A stretch of 64,000 nt of DNA from Dermacentor variabilis (GCF_050947875.1 NW_027460346.1:3600000-3663999), one strand, 5' to 3'. Positions 34,975 to 46,262 are shown, counted from the first letter of the stretch. Made by a program: numbers and translations. Notes: a model not told the origin generated them from the letters alone.

Positions 34975-35475
34975 TGCCGGTAGCTTCGTATGCGCTGTGC
35001 TTTCGACGTTTCGTTCGCGTTGAAGCGAGAGATGCATGAAGGTCGATTCGCTTGCTGCTGACGCGATTTCTCACTCCAGAATTCCGAAAGCTAATTTCCG
35101 CGCTCATCGAGCGAGATGTGTTTACGTTTACCTGTGCGCGCGTGACACCGTGCTGATTAATTTAATTAAAACACGTTGGCGCGCTAGTTGGTTTGAATCC
35201 ATGATAGAATATGTGTAAGCGCGACTGAACAAGGGCGTAGAAAGAAGCAGACACCAAAGACAGCGCTGTCTCTGTGTGTCTGTTTTTTTTCTACGTCCTC
35301 GTTGAGTCGCGCTTACAGATTCTATCATTGTTGATTTAGTTAGCGAATGTTTATAAGTTTATACGGCCGATAAAACTACTGTCCTGACTTCGTTCAGCTA
35401 TTTAATAATTTTCTATCGCAATCGGCGCTTCGCCTTCCTGGCGGATCTGCGAATTGTTTTTTTTTTTTTACTTTG
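34975..35475 (+). repeat. Dispersed repeat family shared with 53600-54205
   Basis: Blocks shared with the 53.9-kb copy include TGCGCTGTG, GAAGCGAGAG/AAAGCGAGAG, GGTC(G/A)ATTCGCT, the GTTTAC/GATAAAACT stretch and CTATCGCAATCG.CGCTTCGCC at the end. The copy here is interrupted by the hairpin element at about 35165-35330, which the other copy lacks. Confidence 0.6.
35201..35328. repeat. 128-bp hairpin (foldback) element
   Basis: The arms begin ATGATAGAAT and end ATTCTATCAT, and contain TAAGCGCGACT and its complement AGTCGCGCTTA. The centre, 35258-35271, is the perfect palindrome AGACAGCGCTGTCT. The outer ends and the central palindrome share exactly the same midpoint, between 35264 and 35265. 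An RNA copy would fold into one long stem with a few bulges. Confidence 0.75.
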
Positions 35476-35989
35476 GACGTTCGTCACTCTCACTGCAATA
35501 AAGTTGTTAGAGGTCGTGTAGAAAGCTTCTGAAGTGAGGCGTTTCGGATGTGATGGACGTTCTTCGTCGGATTATCAAGGTCCGTTATAACGATAGTCGA
35601 CTGTATTAAGCGCTGTACATTCTTCGATGCGGTGAGCGCAGTAGTTTCTTAATCAACTTGTTCACTTAGGTTGCGCACACAATATTGCATGCAAGACCGC
35701 AACATGCAAAATCAGGCGGATGCTCAACCACTAGGTCAACGCTGTGTTAAAAGGCACCGATGTATTGATATTATAGGCAAAATTTTGAGACCAAAGGGCT
35801 GCTTGCGTCGATCTTTTTCACTGTGTATGCGGCAGAGGCCATTTACGTGACGCAACCTTTCACGCCGCCGGAAGAACGGGTTTACTGTGTGAAGCGGCGA
35901 ACGTGTAAAGAAATAAACATACGCGCTGTGCATTTCGATCGCCCATACTTCAATAAATTTTAATGCTGCTGAGTTCGCTTTTGAACACC

Positions 35990-35995
35990 TTTATT
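35990..35995 (-). terminator. Candidate polyadenylation signal of the minus-strand gene
   Basis: TTTATT on the plus strand is AATAAA on the minus strand, about 515 bp past the stop codon of the 380-codon frame. It is a plausible end for a 3' UTR running through 36510-35970, but AATAAA is frequent in this AT-rich DNA. Confidence 0.35.
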
Positions 35996-36510
35996 TACCA
36001 CCACGCAAAGCACGATCTAGTCCAGGTGGCGGAAACTGGGGCACACAACTCAACCGCGTGTCTCTATGTGGTAGATCAACAGTCAGCTCGAACACTGTGC
36101 CCAGTGCACAATATGTTGCTAATTATTCACGAGTTCCAGACCTCGAAGTTCAGAACAGTTATGTCTTTCCACGAGTCGTTGAGCACCACAAGTACTGTAC
36201 GGCGTGTCGGTGCGAAAACCAGTACAGTGTACGGAGGCCTGCCACAAACGCCTGCGGAAATTACCTTGTGAGTGTGACATCTGCTACAGCCTTCCGAGCG
36301 TGAGCACTGCTTCAAAAAAGAGCTGTGAGCCAGGCTCCTTGGTTTGTGGTGGATAAGTTTTCTTCTTCAGGCTGGTGTTAGGGCTTCATTCTGCATCGGG
36401 TTAGGTTGAGAAGGCTCTCCATTGGCCACCTGAGCAGAAGGGTGCTTGCGCTAGGTTAAAATGATGGAAGTGTTTCGTCACCTCCCGAAAGAGTTGAATG
36501 ACAAGGAGCT

Positions 36511-37653
36511 TCACCAGGCAGTCACCGAGTTGCGTCGTCGCGGACCACGGTCACGCGGCGAGCCCTGCTTGCGGCCGTCCTGCAGGCTTGACTTGGCCCG
36601 AGGTGGCGCACTCGGCTTCGCCGGAGCGCTGTTCCTGGCTGCGCGCAGGTAAGCTGGGGCCACGGGCGGCTCCTCTTTTTCCCTGGAAGGCGTCTCATCT
36701 GGCCAGCAGTACTCGATGCGTGGCTCTGACGGTATTGGCTTGCCCCTTTCGCCACTGGCAGTCGGTGAGCCGTGTCCACGTCCTCCAATGTTCAGGCTCT
36801 TCAGAGTTGCGGCGCTGTAGACGCGGGTGACCTTCTGGCGTGGGCTGGTGTCGCCTGGTGGTGTATCGTTGCTAGCCAGGTTCGTATCCGATTCTGCCTT
36901 CACTTCCGCCTCCTTTGTCGGTTCAGCTTTCCCAGCTGCGTCGTTTGCCGGTTCCACCTTCGAGGCAGCTTCTTTTTTCTTCTGCAAAAGCTGGTCGGCA
37001 ATGTCGGAATCCGGTTCAGCCGGGAGGTCTGGCGAGAACTCGCGGGAGCCGCTGGTGCCGACTGGCTGCTCGGCTTTCTCGCTGGGTCCGGCCTGAGCCC
37101 GCTGGCCCGGCGAGTCTCGGTTACGTCGCCCACCTGGCGGCGGAGGCGTCGGACCGCTCCCGTTTCCGCTTCCGTGGCGGAGCTGTGGCGTGCGACGGCG
37201 CGCCTGTGGTGGTGGTTGCCAAGGAGAGGTTCCAAAAGGCGCCATTGCACTGCCCGGCATGACTGGCTCCAGAGCTGGACGGGAAACGTACAGGTTCGGG
37301 GTGGGGCCGTAGACAAATCCCGGTTTGATCCACAAAGGGAGCGGCGGTGTCGTGTAGCCGAACCCGCGGCTGTATGCCACATCATCCGTGGGAAGCGTGG
37401 GACCGGGAGTCCACGGGTACGATGGAGGAAGCCGGAGGAGCTTCTGAAGACGGGCTGCGCTCGCAGCCGCATCGACGGCGTACGGCGCCAGTGGGTCTGG
37501 AACTTCCAGAACGGGAACCGGCGGAGGCAGGAACACCCCAATGAACTCCGGAGGGGGCAGGTAGACATGCCCCGGAGGCGCCACACCTGCTTCGATGGGA
37601 GTCCAGTACGTGCATTCCAATGGTATCTCGCCGAACTGGCCCGCGGTGGCCAT
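36511..37653 (-). CDS. Uncharacterised proline-rich protein, 380 residues
   Basis: I do not recognise this protein. The start is ATG in the context CCCACCATGG, a near-ideal eukaryotic initiation site, with an in-frame TGA nine codons upstream. Residues 1-110 are rich in Pro and aromatic residues (LPPPEFIGVFLPPPVPVLEV, FGYTTPPLPLWIKPG). The middle is Pro/Gly/Arg-rich, then acidic-lysine (ADQLLQKKKEAASKVEP), and the tail is basic with RVYSAATLKSLNIGG. No signal peptide or membrane segment. Mostly disordered by composition. RVYSAATLKSL is a weak near-match to the eIF4E-binding pattern YxxxxL-hydrophobic, with Lys where a hydrophobic residue is usual. The GC content is well above its surroundings. 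It may be the main coding exon of a gene with a 5' non-coding exon upstream. Confidence 0.65.
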   Translation of the reverse strand: MATAGQFGEIPLECTYWTPIEAGVAPPGHVYLPPPEFIGVFLPPPVPVLEVPDPLAPYAVDAAASAARLQKLLRLPPSYPWTPGPTLPTDDVAYSRGFGYTTPPLPLWIKPGFVYGPTPNLYVSRPALEPVMPGSAMAPFGTSPWQPPPQARRRTPQLRHGSGNGSGPTPPPPGGRRNRDSPGQRAQAGPSEKAEQPVGTSGSREFSPDLPAEPDSDIADQLLQKKKEAASKVEPANDAAGKAEPTKEAEVKAESDTNLASNDTPPGDTSPRQKVTRVYSAATLKSLNIGGRGHGSPTASGERGKPIPSEPRIEYCWPDETPSREKEEPPVAPAYLRAARNSAPAKPSAPPRAKSSLQDGRKQGSPRDRGPRRRNSVTAW

Positions 37654-37809
37654 GGTGGGAGGCTCCTGGTAGACGTTCGCTCAAGGGCCGCCGTCCGGGA
37701 CAAATGGGGCCTCTCAGATCTGGTGGCACGGTCCTCGCGTGGCTCGAGCCAGCACGCTCGGGGTCGTTTTCTTTCAGGAATTGCATGTGCCTGAAATCAC
37801 AGCTCGTGC
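37654..37809 (-). other. 5' UTR part of the proline-rich gene's exon, with splice acceptor
   Basis: On the minus strand the sequence upstream of the ATG ends in a long T run followed by AACAG at 37810-37814, a strong 3' splice site. The exon would start at 37809. Inside it an out-of-frame ATG at 37786 opens a frame of 134 codons that overlaps the main start. This upstream frame could reduce translation from the main ATG. A second possible acceptor, TTTCAG, lies about 10 bp before that ATG. Confidence 0.5.
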
Positions 37810-38109
37810 CTGTTAAAAAAAAAAAGTGTTGAGCATAGTAAACTCAAGCAACGCCTTGCCACGGCTTTAGAAAAGGCCCAAAAAGGCCAAGCAAGTGCTG
37901 TGGTAAATAGAGTAACCCCGTAATAACGCTTCAAAGAGCGTTGAATGGTAAACTAACGCAGTAATATGTATGAAAGGTTATATGACGGGATATAGGTTAG
38001 TGTGCAATTACGAATCGAGCATTTTGTGCTCTTCTTCGCTCTCTACCTGTGAAGAAACCCGTCGCTAATAGTGAAGTGCTCTAATTGCGAAATTTGGGCA
38101 GCGGACATC

Positions 38110-38161
38110 TTTCATCTGTAAGTTTCGTCTATAAGTTTCATCTGCAAGTTTCATCTGTAAA
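38110..38161 (+). repeat. Minisatellite, four 13-bp units
   Basis: TTTCATCTGTAAG is repeated four times with one to three changes per unit. It lies upstream of the minus-strand gene's visible exon. Confidence 0.7.
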
Positions 38162-40314
38162 ACGGCGGAGCGTTCCAAGGAACTTTGAGCTACATCATGC
38201 CTGGTGCTGGCTGCGGTAGACTACACTTCGCATTTAATTTTCTTTGCTTGTCCACCATTGACGTACAAGCAAGCAGAAATTTCAAAAGAAGAAAGTTTCA
38301 TCTTCGCAATAACGCATCTTTTAGCACGCGAGAGGTCCTGTTAGTGCGTGCTCTACGCGCATTCTGGAGCGTCTCTGTAAAAAAGGATTTTATTATTACG
38401 CTACATCCAAGCTTTGAGGCCTGCATTAGACGGAGCTAAGTGCGCGGCGACGACGTGATTTATTCTTTAATCCCGCAGACAGCGCTCTCCAAGTACGCGC
38501 ATGTCCTCATAACGGGCCTAATACTTTATGCTCGCACTTGAATCGAGTTTAACCTGTCGTTTTCTGTTGGTTTGGGGCGTTTTTCTGACCGTAAAATGTA
38601 AAAGGTCGGAGTTCATATAAGGCGGCAAACTAATGCAGTATAATTGCATCCACGTGGGTCATTAGCACGAAGCCTAAATGGCTTTACTTGATACCGGCAC
38701 ATGGCACATCCATATCGAGACACCAAAGCAGAAGTTGTTTGTTGTTGTTCTTCAGTGAACTGGCGCAACCACCTCTGGGGATCTGTCATGAATCGGGCGG
38801 TGTAATGCTTCAAAGAAAGAAATAAGATTACGAATTTTGAGGAATATAACGTCAATCAAGACTAGTAACCGGGACTTGCGTGGATTAAAATTTGCGCGAT
38901 ATAGGTATAAACTGTATTGTATCTACATGTTACACAATTTTTCATTACAAAAGAAAAAATAAACGGAAGATTGTAGCATTGAATTATTTTTGTCTCGCGC
39001 TGAAAATTGCAGAGGGCATCGCAAATGTTCCCGTGGCTAAAACCCAATTCGGTAGCACCAGAGGAAAGGACCACCGGGAGAGCCAGCGTGAAGCAAAGCT
39101 TACGTAACGGTTCTTGCAGCAATCTTTTTCTTTGCACCTGAAAACGGCGACATGGTGAAAAGAAAAAGAAAACGCTTTCGCGAATTCCGTCTAATTTTTT
39201 TTTTTTTTTGTAATCTAGCCGCCTCGCGAGAAATTGGCATGATCCCTTTTCATATATTGTTTATAATTTATACGCATCATTATTAAAATACAGGAAGAAC
39301 AGACTGCTAAGTTAACGGGAAGCAATCACTTCTGTTGCCATCGCCAACCATGGCCAATTCCCTCTCGCGGGTACGTGCCATTGTTAGAGGCGACAACAAC
39401 AACAGCAATTTTCTATTCAGGCATTCCGACTTCCTTAAACCCTTAACTGTGCCACTTGTTACGAGCGATTTTCCGAGGTCTCAGAAATCCTGTAGTGGCC
39501 TGTTCAATCGGGTATTGCTCTGTATCTCTAAGTATATTGAGACATCTCAACAGTCGCCGCTAAGCCCCAGGCAAGGCTTAGCATAGGCTTAGCGGCCATC
39601 TTGCACATTTATTAATGACGTGGTTAATCAGTCTGTATTCTGGTTGATCAAAGTATGGAGCTGTAATCTTGAGGTGGATGGTCACGCTCCTTTTCGCCAC
39701 CGTGGTGCAAAGGCTTCTCAACAGGCATATAACGTCATGACTCTTCTGCGCTTGCTTTCGAAGCCAGTGGCGCATACAGCTGCAGACATACTTTCCTTCA
39801 GTGAAGCTTCGCGAGATATCGTCACTGGCTCATCGATTGTCGGCAACGTCCTATAAAATGGCAACTCGGCAGTCCCAATTCGTGTACGTGGACGCCATGC
39901 CGCGGTCAAAGCTGCGTGCGCCGGTATCTGCAGGATTCCTGAGCAAACGCGGTAATAGGACCACCCGGCTGAAAGGTGAATTCTGCTGGGTGAGTTTGCT
40001 TCCTTAATTCTTTACCTTGATGCAGAATGGGTTCGAGTGAGGCCACGCAACCCTATAATGTCAAACTACGTATCCAGCATTTTCAAACACCCATGCTTGT
40101 TGTCCTTATAGGCAAGATCCGTCCCCCAATTCTGCGACGGCGACCACCACTTCCCAGGCCGTGGCGCGGCGCGTCTCTTCGTCGTCTCAACCGCAGCTAC
40201 ACTCGTCACAAGCCAATGGATGCATTACACCAGGTATGACTTGAGGGCGTTCTTAGATATTGCGGTTCCCTAGAAACATACTCGACGCTGGGACGCTGCG
40301 ACCCCGGTCACAAC
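38162..40314. other. Stretch without recognisable genes
   Basis: Several short open frames occur, one near 39858-39990 preceding a good donor (CTGG|GTGAGT), but none has both an acceptor and a recognisable protein. Nothing can be supported here as coding. Confidence 0.4.
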
Positions 40315-40560
40315 CCGTCACTGTGGTTCGCAGGCCATGGCGTTCTGCATGTCCCTGAGCACGAGGTCGCGGGCTCGGTTCCCGACCGCAGCGGCTGCAT
40401 CCCAGATGGAGGCCAAATGCAAAAACGCTCGCGTGGCGCGATATAGATGTTTGCCTAGTATAAAGAACCATGCGTAGTAGACATTACAGCGGAGTAATCA
40501 GCGTGGCGGCGTCTCTGATGTCTTGTGAGTTGCTCTGGGATGTTAAACCTTATACTTCAA
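40315..40560 (+). repeat. Diverged tRNA-derived SINE
   Basis: The head CACTGTGGTTCGCAGGCCAT, the block CTGAGCACGAGGTCGCGGGC with a degenerate B-box, then GGAGGCCAAATGC and a tail GGGATGTTAAACC match the Ruka-like SINE at 13350-13593. It is an older copy or a related subfamily. Confidence 0.6.
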
Positions 40561-41662
40561 TTTGATGCGACCGGTTATGGCATCACCAGCGCTTTTTATA
40601 CCAGCAGACCACTGGAACGTGTAACAACCAAAACGTGCCTGTCGCAAAGGCGACTTGAAATATTCAGCCTCTTGCGAAGGCCTGCTCCAAGAATAAAATT
40701 TAGAAATACCTCATAAATTTATACACATACTCTGTGGTTTCACACTCTGAAGGTAAAATAAGTACTCCTGGCTTGATGAACATCCATGGCAGTGTCGTCT
40801 ATGGCGACCTTCGTGTTAGAGTACGCTGGCATTGTTGGACCGGCTTCACTACAACAGAATTTCGCAACTGCCGTGACAGTTGCCGTGCCAGCCTACAAAT
40901 TCTCATACAATCTCACAATTCACGCTGCTTTTGTGCCGCCAGCAGTGCCTAAACAGGCACAAGACAACAATTAACCGCATCACTGTTTTTGATCTTTCAC
41001 GATGGTCAACGGTGCTGGCACTGCGCCACCACAGCTCACCTTGGTCTGTAGCGAAAACTGCCCTGGGGCCAAATTCACAATGATTCTCGCTTGTAGTTCA
41101 TTCTTGCCATTGGCCGACCGCCTTCGCTAATAACATCTTCAGCCTCAGGATTGGCTGTAGTTCGCTCTTACGACCAATTCTAGCGCAAGGGCTATGCGGG
41201 AAAGCGGGCCCTGGGCCCGTATTTGCACATCTACAAGTAATGATAATATTCTTGCATTGGCTAGCGCTACACAACGTGCTGAGATAAATGGGCAAGCAGC
41301 CTATACTGTCATAAGTTCTCCTTTCATTTCACTGCCCTTAGCTTTCGAAGTCCATGAAAAATTTTAAACAGGTCTCTCTTTGTTATTTTTGAACAGGTAA
41401 TTCTATGTCATGCTTGTTCATTCATTTTTTAATTGAATATCTTCCACCGACACAGAATTTATTCGCCAACAGATGACAGATCTTGGGGGAGAAAAGACAA
41501 AGGTTGCAGTAGCAGCACAATGGAGGCCATTGACACTCTCGCTAACACACCAAGAATATGAGAAGGTAGCGCTATCTTTTTCTCTAGGTAAGTGAACATG
41601 GACGCTATAACGTAAAGTTATTCCAAACTTTTCTATTCCAATTCTGCATCCAGCCCTCCACA

Positions 41663-41990
41663 ATTGGTCAAAAACTTCGCCTGTCTGTCACACCACGCCA
41701 CGAAAACCGCGATAGTTCCCCCATCTAATATGACGTGTACACACTGAGTATGCATAACTGGACTGAACAAAATAAAAATAGTTATTTCTGATTCGACGCC
41801 TTTTCGCCATTATCCCTCGTCTATTGGTCAAAAGTTTTAGGGCTCCAACCACTTCACCCGCCTGTCACTCGACGTCACAAAACCGCGAAGACTCACCGCG
41901 TCAAAGTGACGTGTGCACGTTAAAGATGCGTTAATATGCCGAAGAAAACTGAATTTTTTTCTCAATAGCCGCAGGCTGCCCCATTCAGGA
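41663..41990. repeat. Imperfect direct duplication, period about 160 bp
   Basis: ATTGGTCAAAA starts both units (41663 and 41823). Both continue through CGCCTGTC, an (A)AAACCGCGA block and GACGTGT(A/G)CAC. Insertions and deletions separate the two copies. The rest of 40561-43092 shows no coding exon; a G run lies at about 42985-43000. Confidence 0.45.
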
Positions 41991-43427
41991 AGGAATAAAA
42001 GATGGCTGCCGCCGATCACTCAGACACTGGCTACTTGTGCCTGCCGGAGAGCATGGGTTTATTTGCGTGCAATAAAACTTTTCGCGTGGCCGTGTAACGT
42101 TTTAGAGCACTTTCGGCACGTTTACGATCTCGCTCTGCCAACTCTTCTTTGCTGATGATCCGTTTTATCAGCATTCTTAACATTCCGTTGCATGCCGCCG
42201 CGATTTTCGACCAGCCACCGAAAGCTAAGTAAGGGAAAGCGGACCAATCGCAGACGCCGACACCGTGCACCCTCTTCATCCGCGGTTATCGATATTCAGT
42301 GCACTGCCCCGGCACCATGGAATCCCCCTCCACTTGAGCGTGCTCCTCGCCTCTTGTCAACCAATTAGATAAGATAATCCGCTCAGTGTAAACAATGTTA
42401 TTCGTTTTTAAAGTCAACAAAAGTGACCTATGAATGAGGAAAGCGTTTGACTGGTCTCTTCAGACAACGCTGCGGGTCACCGCGCGATGCTTGCGTCGGC
42501 GGTTACGCAAATTTGACGTCACGAGATTGGAACAAAACCATATTGGAGTAGTTTTACTTTATGAGGCCCCATGTTTTGTTTATTTAAGTTTTTTGCTAAA
42601 TCCGGCAAAATACGCTCAGGCCGGAGCAGCGCCGTGCACTTTGTGTAGATGCATGTCTTTCATTTTCTGATTCAGCAGTGATCGAATGTTTCTAGTGCTC
42701 CCTGGCTCCAACTGTTCAGTGCTCCAATTGGCTGTACATTGTGCGTAAATTTACGCAAAATGCTAATTTTTGCTTCCCAAAAGTATAAGCAGCTGCGGAA
42801 ATTAGCAATGGTTTGCGCTAATCACGGGCAAATCGTTTGAAAACTCCACTTCGTGACACTTTGTTACATACTTTGGCGCACACGTCGCCCAGTTAGTACT
42901 GAAAGGAGACCGCATAGCAGCAATACCGAGAGTGTACGCCACCACTTCCTTCATGTTCATTGGAGAGCTTACTGAGAAATGCAGTGGGGGGGGGGGGGGG
43001 CATCCCACCTTAAGTTTCCAGAAACCTAATCCTAGTCTATTTCAGCAAGGACCGTGTCTGGGGATACGAGAGATACGAGACTAAATATCTTTTTTCATTT
43101 CATTTCATTTCATTTATTGAAGCCTTAAAGGCCCGGAGGCATTACATAAGGCGGGGGCAAACAAAGTATCAGGTACTCTTCATCACGCTAAAGAGGGAAA
43201 AGAGGAAGAAAAGATAGACGAAGAATAGAAAAGGAAACAACACTCAGGAGGGAACCGAGCAAGCAGTAGATCACTGTAATATCAATATCACTGTAAAGAA
43301 ACCATAATATACAACAAAATACATAGTACATAAATACTATTAAAAACATATTATGCGTGAGAACGAATCACTATCAATTAATTACTTAGAAGGGGTCAAT
43401 AAGCAAATGCATTTGAGACGAACCATT

Positions 43428-46259
43428 CTAGGTGTAGTGGATTGTTAGTTTCTTACGGAAAGTCGTGTGGTCGGCGGAAGAAACAATACTGTCGGGCAGA
43501 GTGTTCCACAGCGCTATTGCATTTGGAAAAAAAGAATCCCTCATCGAAGACGTACGGCACTGAATGTGCGCGATTGGACAGCTGTGGTTGAGGCGGGCAG
43601 AGATTCTAGGCGGGGGTTGTAGTCGAGGGTGTCTGGCTATTGGGTGATAGTAGTAAGAGTGAAGCATGCATAGACGCGATATGATACGACGTGATTGGAG
43701 ACTGGGAAGATCGAGTGTGCGTTTTAGTTCAGTTATGCTGGTTTTACTTGAGTAGTTTGACATGATAAAGCGTGCAGCACGATTCTGAATGGCTTCTAAT
43801 TCATAGGTGAGATATGCTTGCGAGGGGTGCCAGATAGATGATGCGTACTCCAGTTTCGGCCGAACGTATGTCTGATATGCAAGTTTTTTTATAGCGGGCG
43901 ATGCAGATTTCAGATTGCGACGCAAGAAACCAAGTGTGCGCGAGGCGTTTGCGCATATTGTTTCAATGTGAGTAACCCATGATAATGATGATGTCAAGTG
44001 AACACCTAGATACTTATAGCAGTCTGTTCGTGGTATTGTAGTTGAGCTTATGTGGTACGCGTAATTTGTAGCACTGCGCTTACGTGAAAAGGACATAAAT
44101 TGGCACTTATTAAGGTTAAGAGGCATGAACCATTTTTCACACCATGAAACGATAGTGTCTATGTCTTCTTGTAGGTCAATGGAATCACCAGGGTTATGGA
44201 TGGCGTTGTAGATGACGCAGTCATCAGCAAAAAGACGCAGTCTAGTTTTTGTGTTACATGGCAGGTCATTGACATAGATTAAAAATAACAGCGGGGATAA
44301 GCCTGCTCCCTGGGGGACACCGGATGTAACATCAGAAAGGTGTGAGTCATGAGAGTTAGCGGATGTGTATTGTACGCGTCCTTTTAAGAAATGTTCGATC
44401 CAAGTAATCAGTGATGGGGGGATTCCAAGAGTAGATAATTTGGCAAGTAGGTGATTGTGAGGGACGCGGTCGAAGGCCTTCGAAAAGTCTAAGAAGATGG
44501 CGTCAATTTGTAAGTGATTGTCCATGTGTTGTAAGATTTCATCGGTGAATTCAGAGAGCTGAGTTTCGCAGGATAATAGTTTTCTAAAACCTTGCTGATA
44601 TGAATAGAAGAAGTTAATTGATTCAAGGTAGTGCATTAGATTGGTTGCTATGATATGTTCCAGCAGTTTAGAGGGGATACTGGTTAGAGAAATTGGACGA
44701 TAGTTACATGCTTTTGTTTGATCACCAGATTTATGGACGGGAATGATTTGAGCCTTTTTCCAATCGTGGGGAACTTCACCAGTACTGATTGATTGTTGGA
44801 AAAGTAAGCTAAGTATTGCGCTTGACAGGGAACTGGTATTTTTAAGTAATTTGCTGCTGATTTGATCGCAACCAGCCGAGGAGGATAATTTTAGAGCCTG
44901 TATTAGCCCAGCTATTCCATCAGTGTTAGTCTGGATATCGGGCATTGTGGACAGCGAGTGGCATGCTAATTCGTCAGAACTGAAGTTTATAGCAGGAGAA
45001 AATACTGACGTGAAGAAATTGTTAAGGGCTGTAGCACATTTTTCAGTGTCAATTAGTACATTGTCGTCGTCTGATAGTTGCAGCTGAGTTTGGCGCTTAG
45101 GCGGGGAGATAATCTGAAAGAATTTACGAGGGTTTGACTGAAGGATTGATAAGAGGTCAGTTGAAAAAAATTTGTTTTTGGAAGCTTTCAATTCCTTGAT
45201 GTATTTTTTGACGCTTAGTTCGTACCTATCCCAAGCTCTGTGGTTATTAGTTAACTTTGCTTTCCGATAATGGCGTTTTTTCTTATTAAGTAGACGTTTT
45301 AGGTGCTGCGTGAACCACTGGTTATTTTTGTCGGTATTTATAAGGATAGTAGGGATATATATGTTCTTTAAGTTTAGCATAGTGTTTTTATATAATTCCC
45401 AATTGGCGTTGACCGAGCGAGCAGAGTATGACTGTCGAAAATCTTCGTAGAAGTGTGCAAGTTCGCGGTTAAATGCGTCGAAGTTAGCTTTCTTGTAATC
45501 AGTGATTAATTTTTGCGTTGGGGCTTTCTTTTTTAATGGCAATGAAATGCCGATATGAAGTACGTTGTGATCGCTAATGCCAGGGAGCGAAGTCAAATTT
45601 TTTATGTTTTCTAGGCTAGATGTTAATAAGAGATCCAGGGTGTTGTCGCCCCCAGTTGGGCATGTTATTATTTGGTGGAGGTTAAAGTCTAGTGTTAATT
45701 CAAGAAACTGTTTGGGTTCACTACAGGGTGTCCTGTTGGGTACTGAAAGTAGTGGCCAATTGATGCTGGGATGATTAAAGTCTCCAAAAAGGAAGATAGG
45801 TGTAGCGGGCATATCTTTTTTTATTTGTTCTAAAGAGAGGCGTAAGAAATTGCAAAATGAGGGGTTACTATCTGGTGGACGGTAACAGATTCCAAACACT
45901 ATTTTGCCAATTGTACTGTGCAGGCTTACCCATGTTAGTTCGATGTTGTCGTCGTGATTTATCAGGGATGACGGTAAGCTGTCTTTAACGGCGATTAGTA
46001 CACCTCCCCCTCGCCTATCATGCCGATCGCGTCGGTAAACTGTTAAGTTAGGGTAGGATGGAAAAACTTCGTGGTCGCCGACGTCCTTATTTAACCACGT
46101 TTCCGTTAGTAAAATCATATCGGCTGTGGTGTCGTCTATGAAGCTTTCGAGTTCGTCACGTTTCGGAATTATACTGCGGATGTTAGTGAAAACCACGCTT
46201 ATGTTAAAAAATGAATCAGGGCGGTTTTTGAATGAAGCAGGCACGGAATTTTTTGTTTG
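43428..46259 (-). CDS. LINE ORF2: AP endonuclease and reverse transcriptase
   Basis: The endonuclease at about residues 15-230 has FTNIRSI, LLTETWL, FGDFNHPSINW and SDHN, the catalytic residues of APE-type LINE nucleases. The reverse transcriptase at about 450-730 has NYRPISLTSIPSK, FLDFSKAFDRVPH, SGVPQGAGLSPLLF and the catalytic RLFADDCVIYN. The C-terminal part has the usual RPKLEYASSIWHP and SFFPNAIALWNTLP motifs. The protein nicks target DNA and copies the element RNA there. The frame opens right after the ORF1 stop. The first ATG is about 43 codons past the GTG at 46244, beyond the first endonuclease motif. The start is therefore given as the codon after TGA. Confidence 0.88.
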   Translation of the reverse strand, partial: QTKNSVPASFKNRPDSFFNISVVFTNIRSIIPKRDELESFIDDTTADMILLTETWLNKDVGDHEVFPSYPNLTVYRRDRHDRRGGGVLIAVKDSLPSSLINHDDNIELTWVSLHSTIGKIVFGICYRPPDSNPSFCNFLRLSLEQIKKDMPATPIFLFGDFNHPSINWPLLSVPNRTPCSEPKQFLELTLDFNLHQIITCPTGGDNTLDLLLTSSLENIKNLTSLPGISDHNVLHIGISLPLKKKAPTQKLITDYKKANFDAFNRELAHFYEDFRQSYSARSVNANWELYKNTMLNLKNIYIPTILINTDKNNQWFTQHLKRLLNKKKRHYRKAKLTNNHRAWDRYELSVKKYIKELKASKNKFFSTDLLSILQSNPRKFFQIISPPKRQTQLQLSDDDNVLIDTEKCATALNNFFTSVFSPAINFSSDELACHSLSTMPDIQTNTDGIAGLIQALKLSSSAGCDQISSKLLKNTSSLSSAILSLLFQQSISTGEVPHDWKKAQIIPVHKSGDQTKACNYRPISLTSIPSKLLEHIIATNLMHYLESINFFYSYQQGFRKLLSCETQLSEFTDEILQHMDNHLQIDAIFLDFSKAFDRVPHNHLLAKLSTLGIPPSLITWIEHFLKGRVQYTSANSHDSHLSDVTSGVPQGAGLSPLLFLIYVNDLPCNTKTRLRLFADDCVIYNAIHNPGDSIDLQEDIDTIVSWCEKWFMPLNLNKCQFMSFSRKRSATNYAYHISSTTIPRTDCYKYLGVHLTSSLSWVTHIETICANASRTLGFLRRNLKSASPAIKKLAYQTYVRPKLEYASSIWHPSQAYLTYELEAIQNRAARFIMSNYSSKTSITELKRTLDLPSLQSRRIISRLCMLHSYYYHPIARHPRLQPPPRISARLNHSCPIAHIQCRTSSMRDSFFPNAIALWNTLPDSIVSSADHTTFRKKLTIHYT

Positions 46260-46262
46260 TCA
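46260..46262 (-). promoter_or_regulatory. Single in-frame TGA between LINE ORF1 and ORF2 (possible readthrough site)
   Basis: On the minus strand the codons are CAG TGA CAA ACA AAA AAT TCC GTG. ORF1 and ORF2 are in the same frame and this TGA is the only stop between them. ORF2 has no ATG before its first catalytic motif. The three bases after TGA (CAA) are those of the tobamovirus-type readthrough context, although the following ACA does not fit the full CARYYA pattern. Stop suppression or re-initiation would be needed to make ORF2. Confidence 0.5.

Noticed and set aside
36461..36652. Plus-strand frame starting MMEVFRHLPKELNDKELHQ
   Set aside because: It looks protein-like at its start but is short and overlaps the 3' end and UTR of the minus-strand gene. 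It then runs into antisense low-complexity sequence.
36772..37794. 340-codon open frame on the plus strand
   Set aside because: It is antisense to the 380-codon minus-strand frame in GC-rich DNA. It lacks a good start context and has a Cys/Trp/Phe-rich composition unlike a real protein.
39801..40007. Possible exon ending at a good GTGAGT donor
   Set aside because: No matching acceptor and no recognisable protein; a TATAAAA upstream is not enough.
42985..43000. G run that might be a G-quadruplex site
   Set aside because: A single homopolymer run of this length without neighbouring G tracts is common and gives no functional lead.
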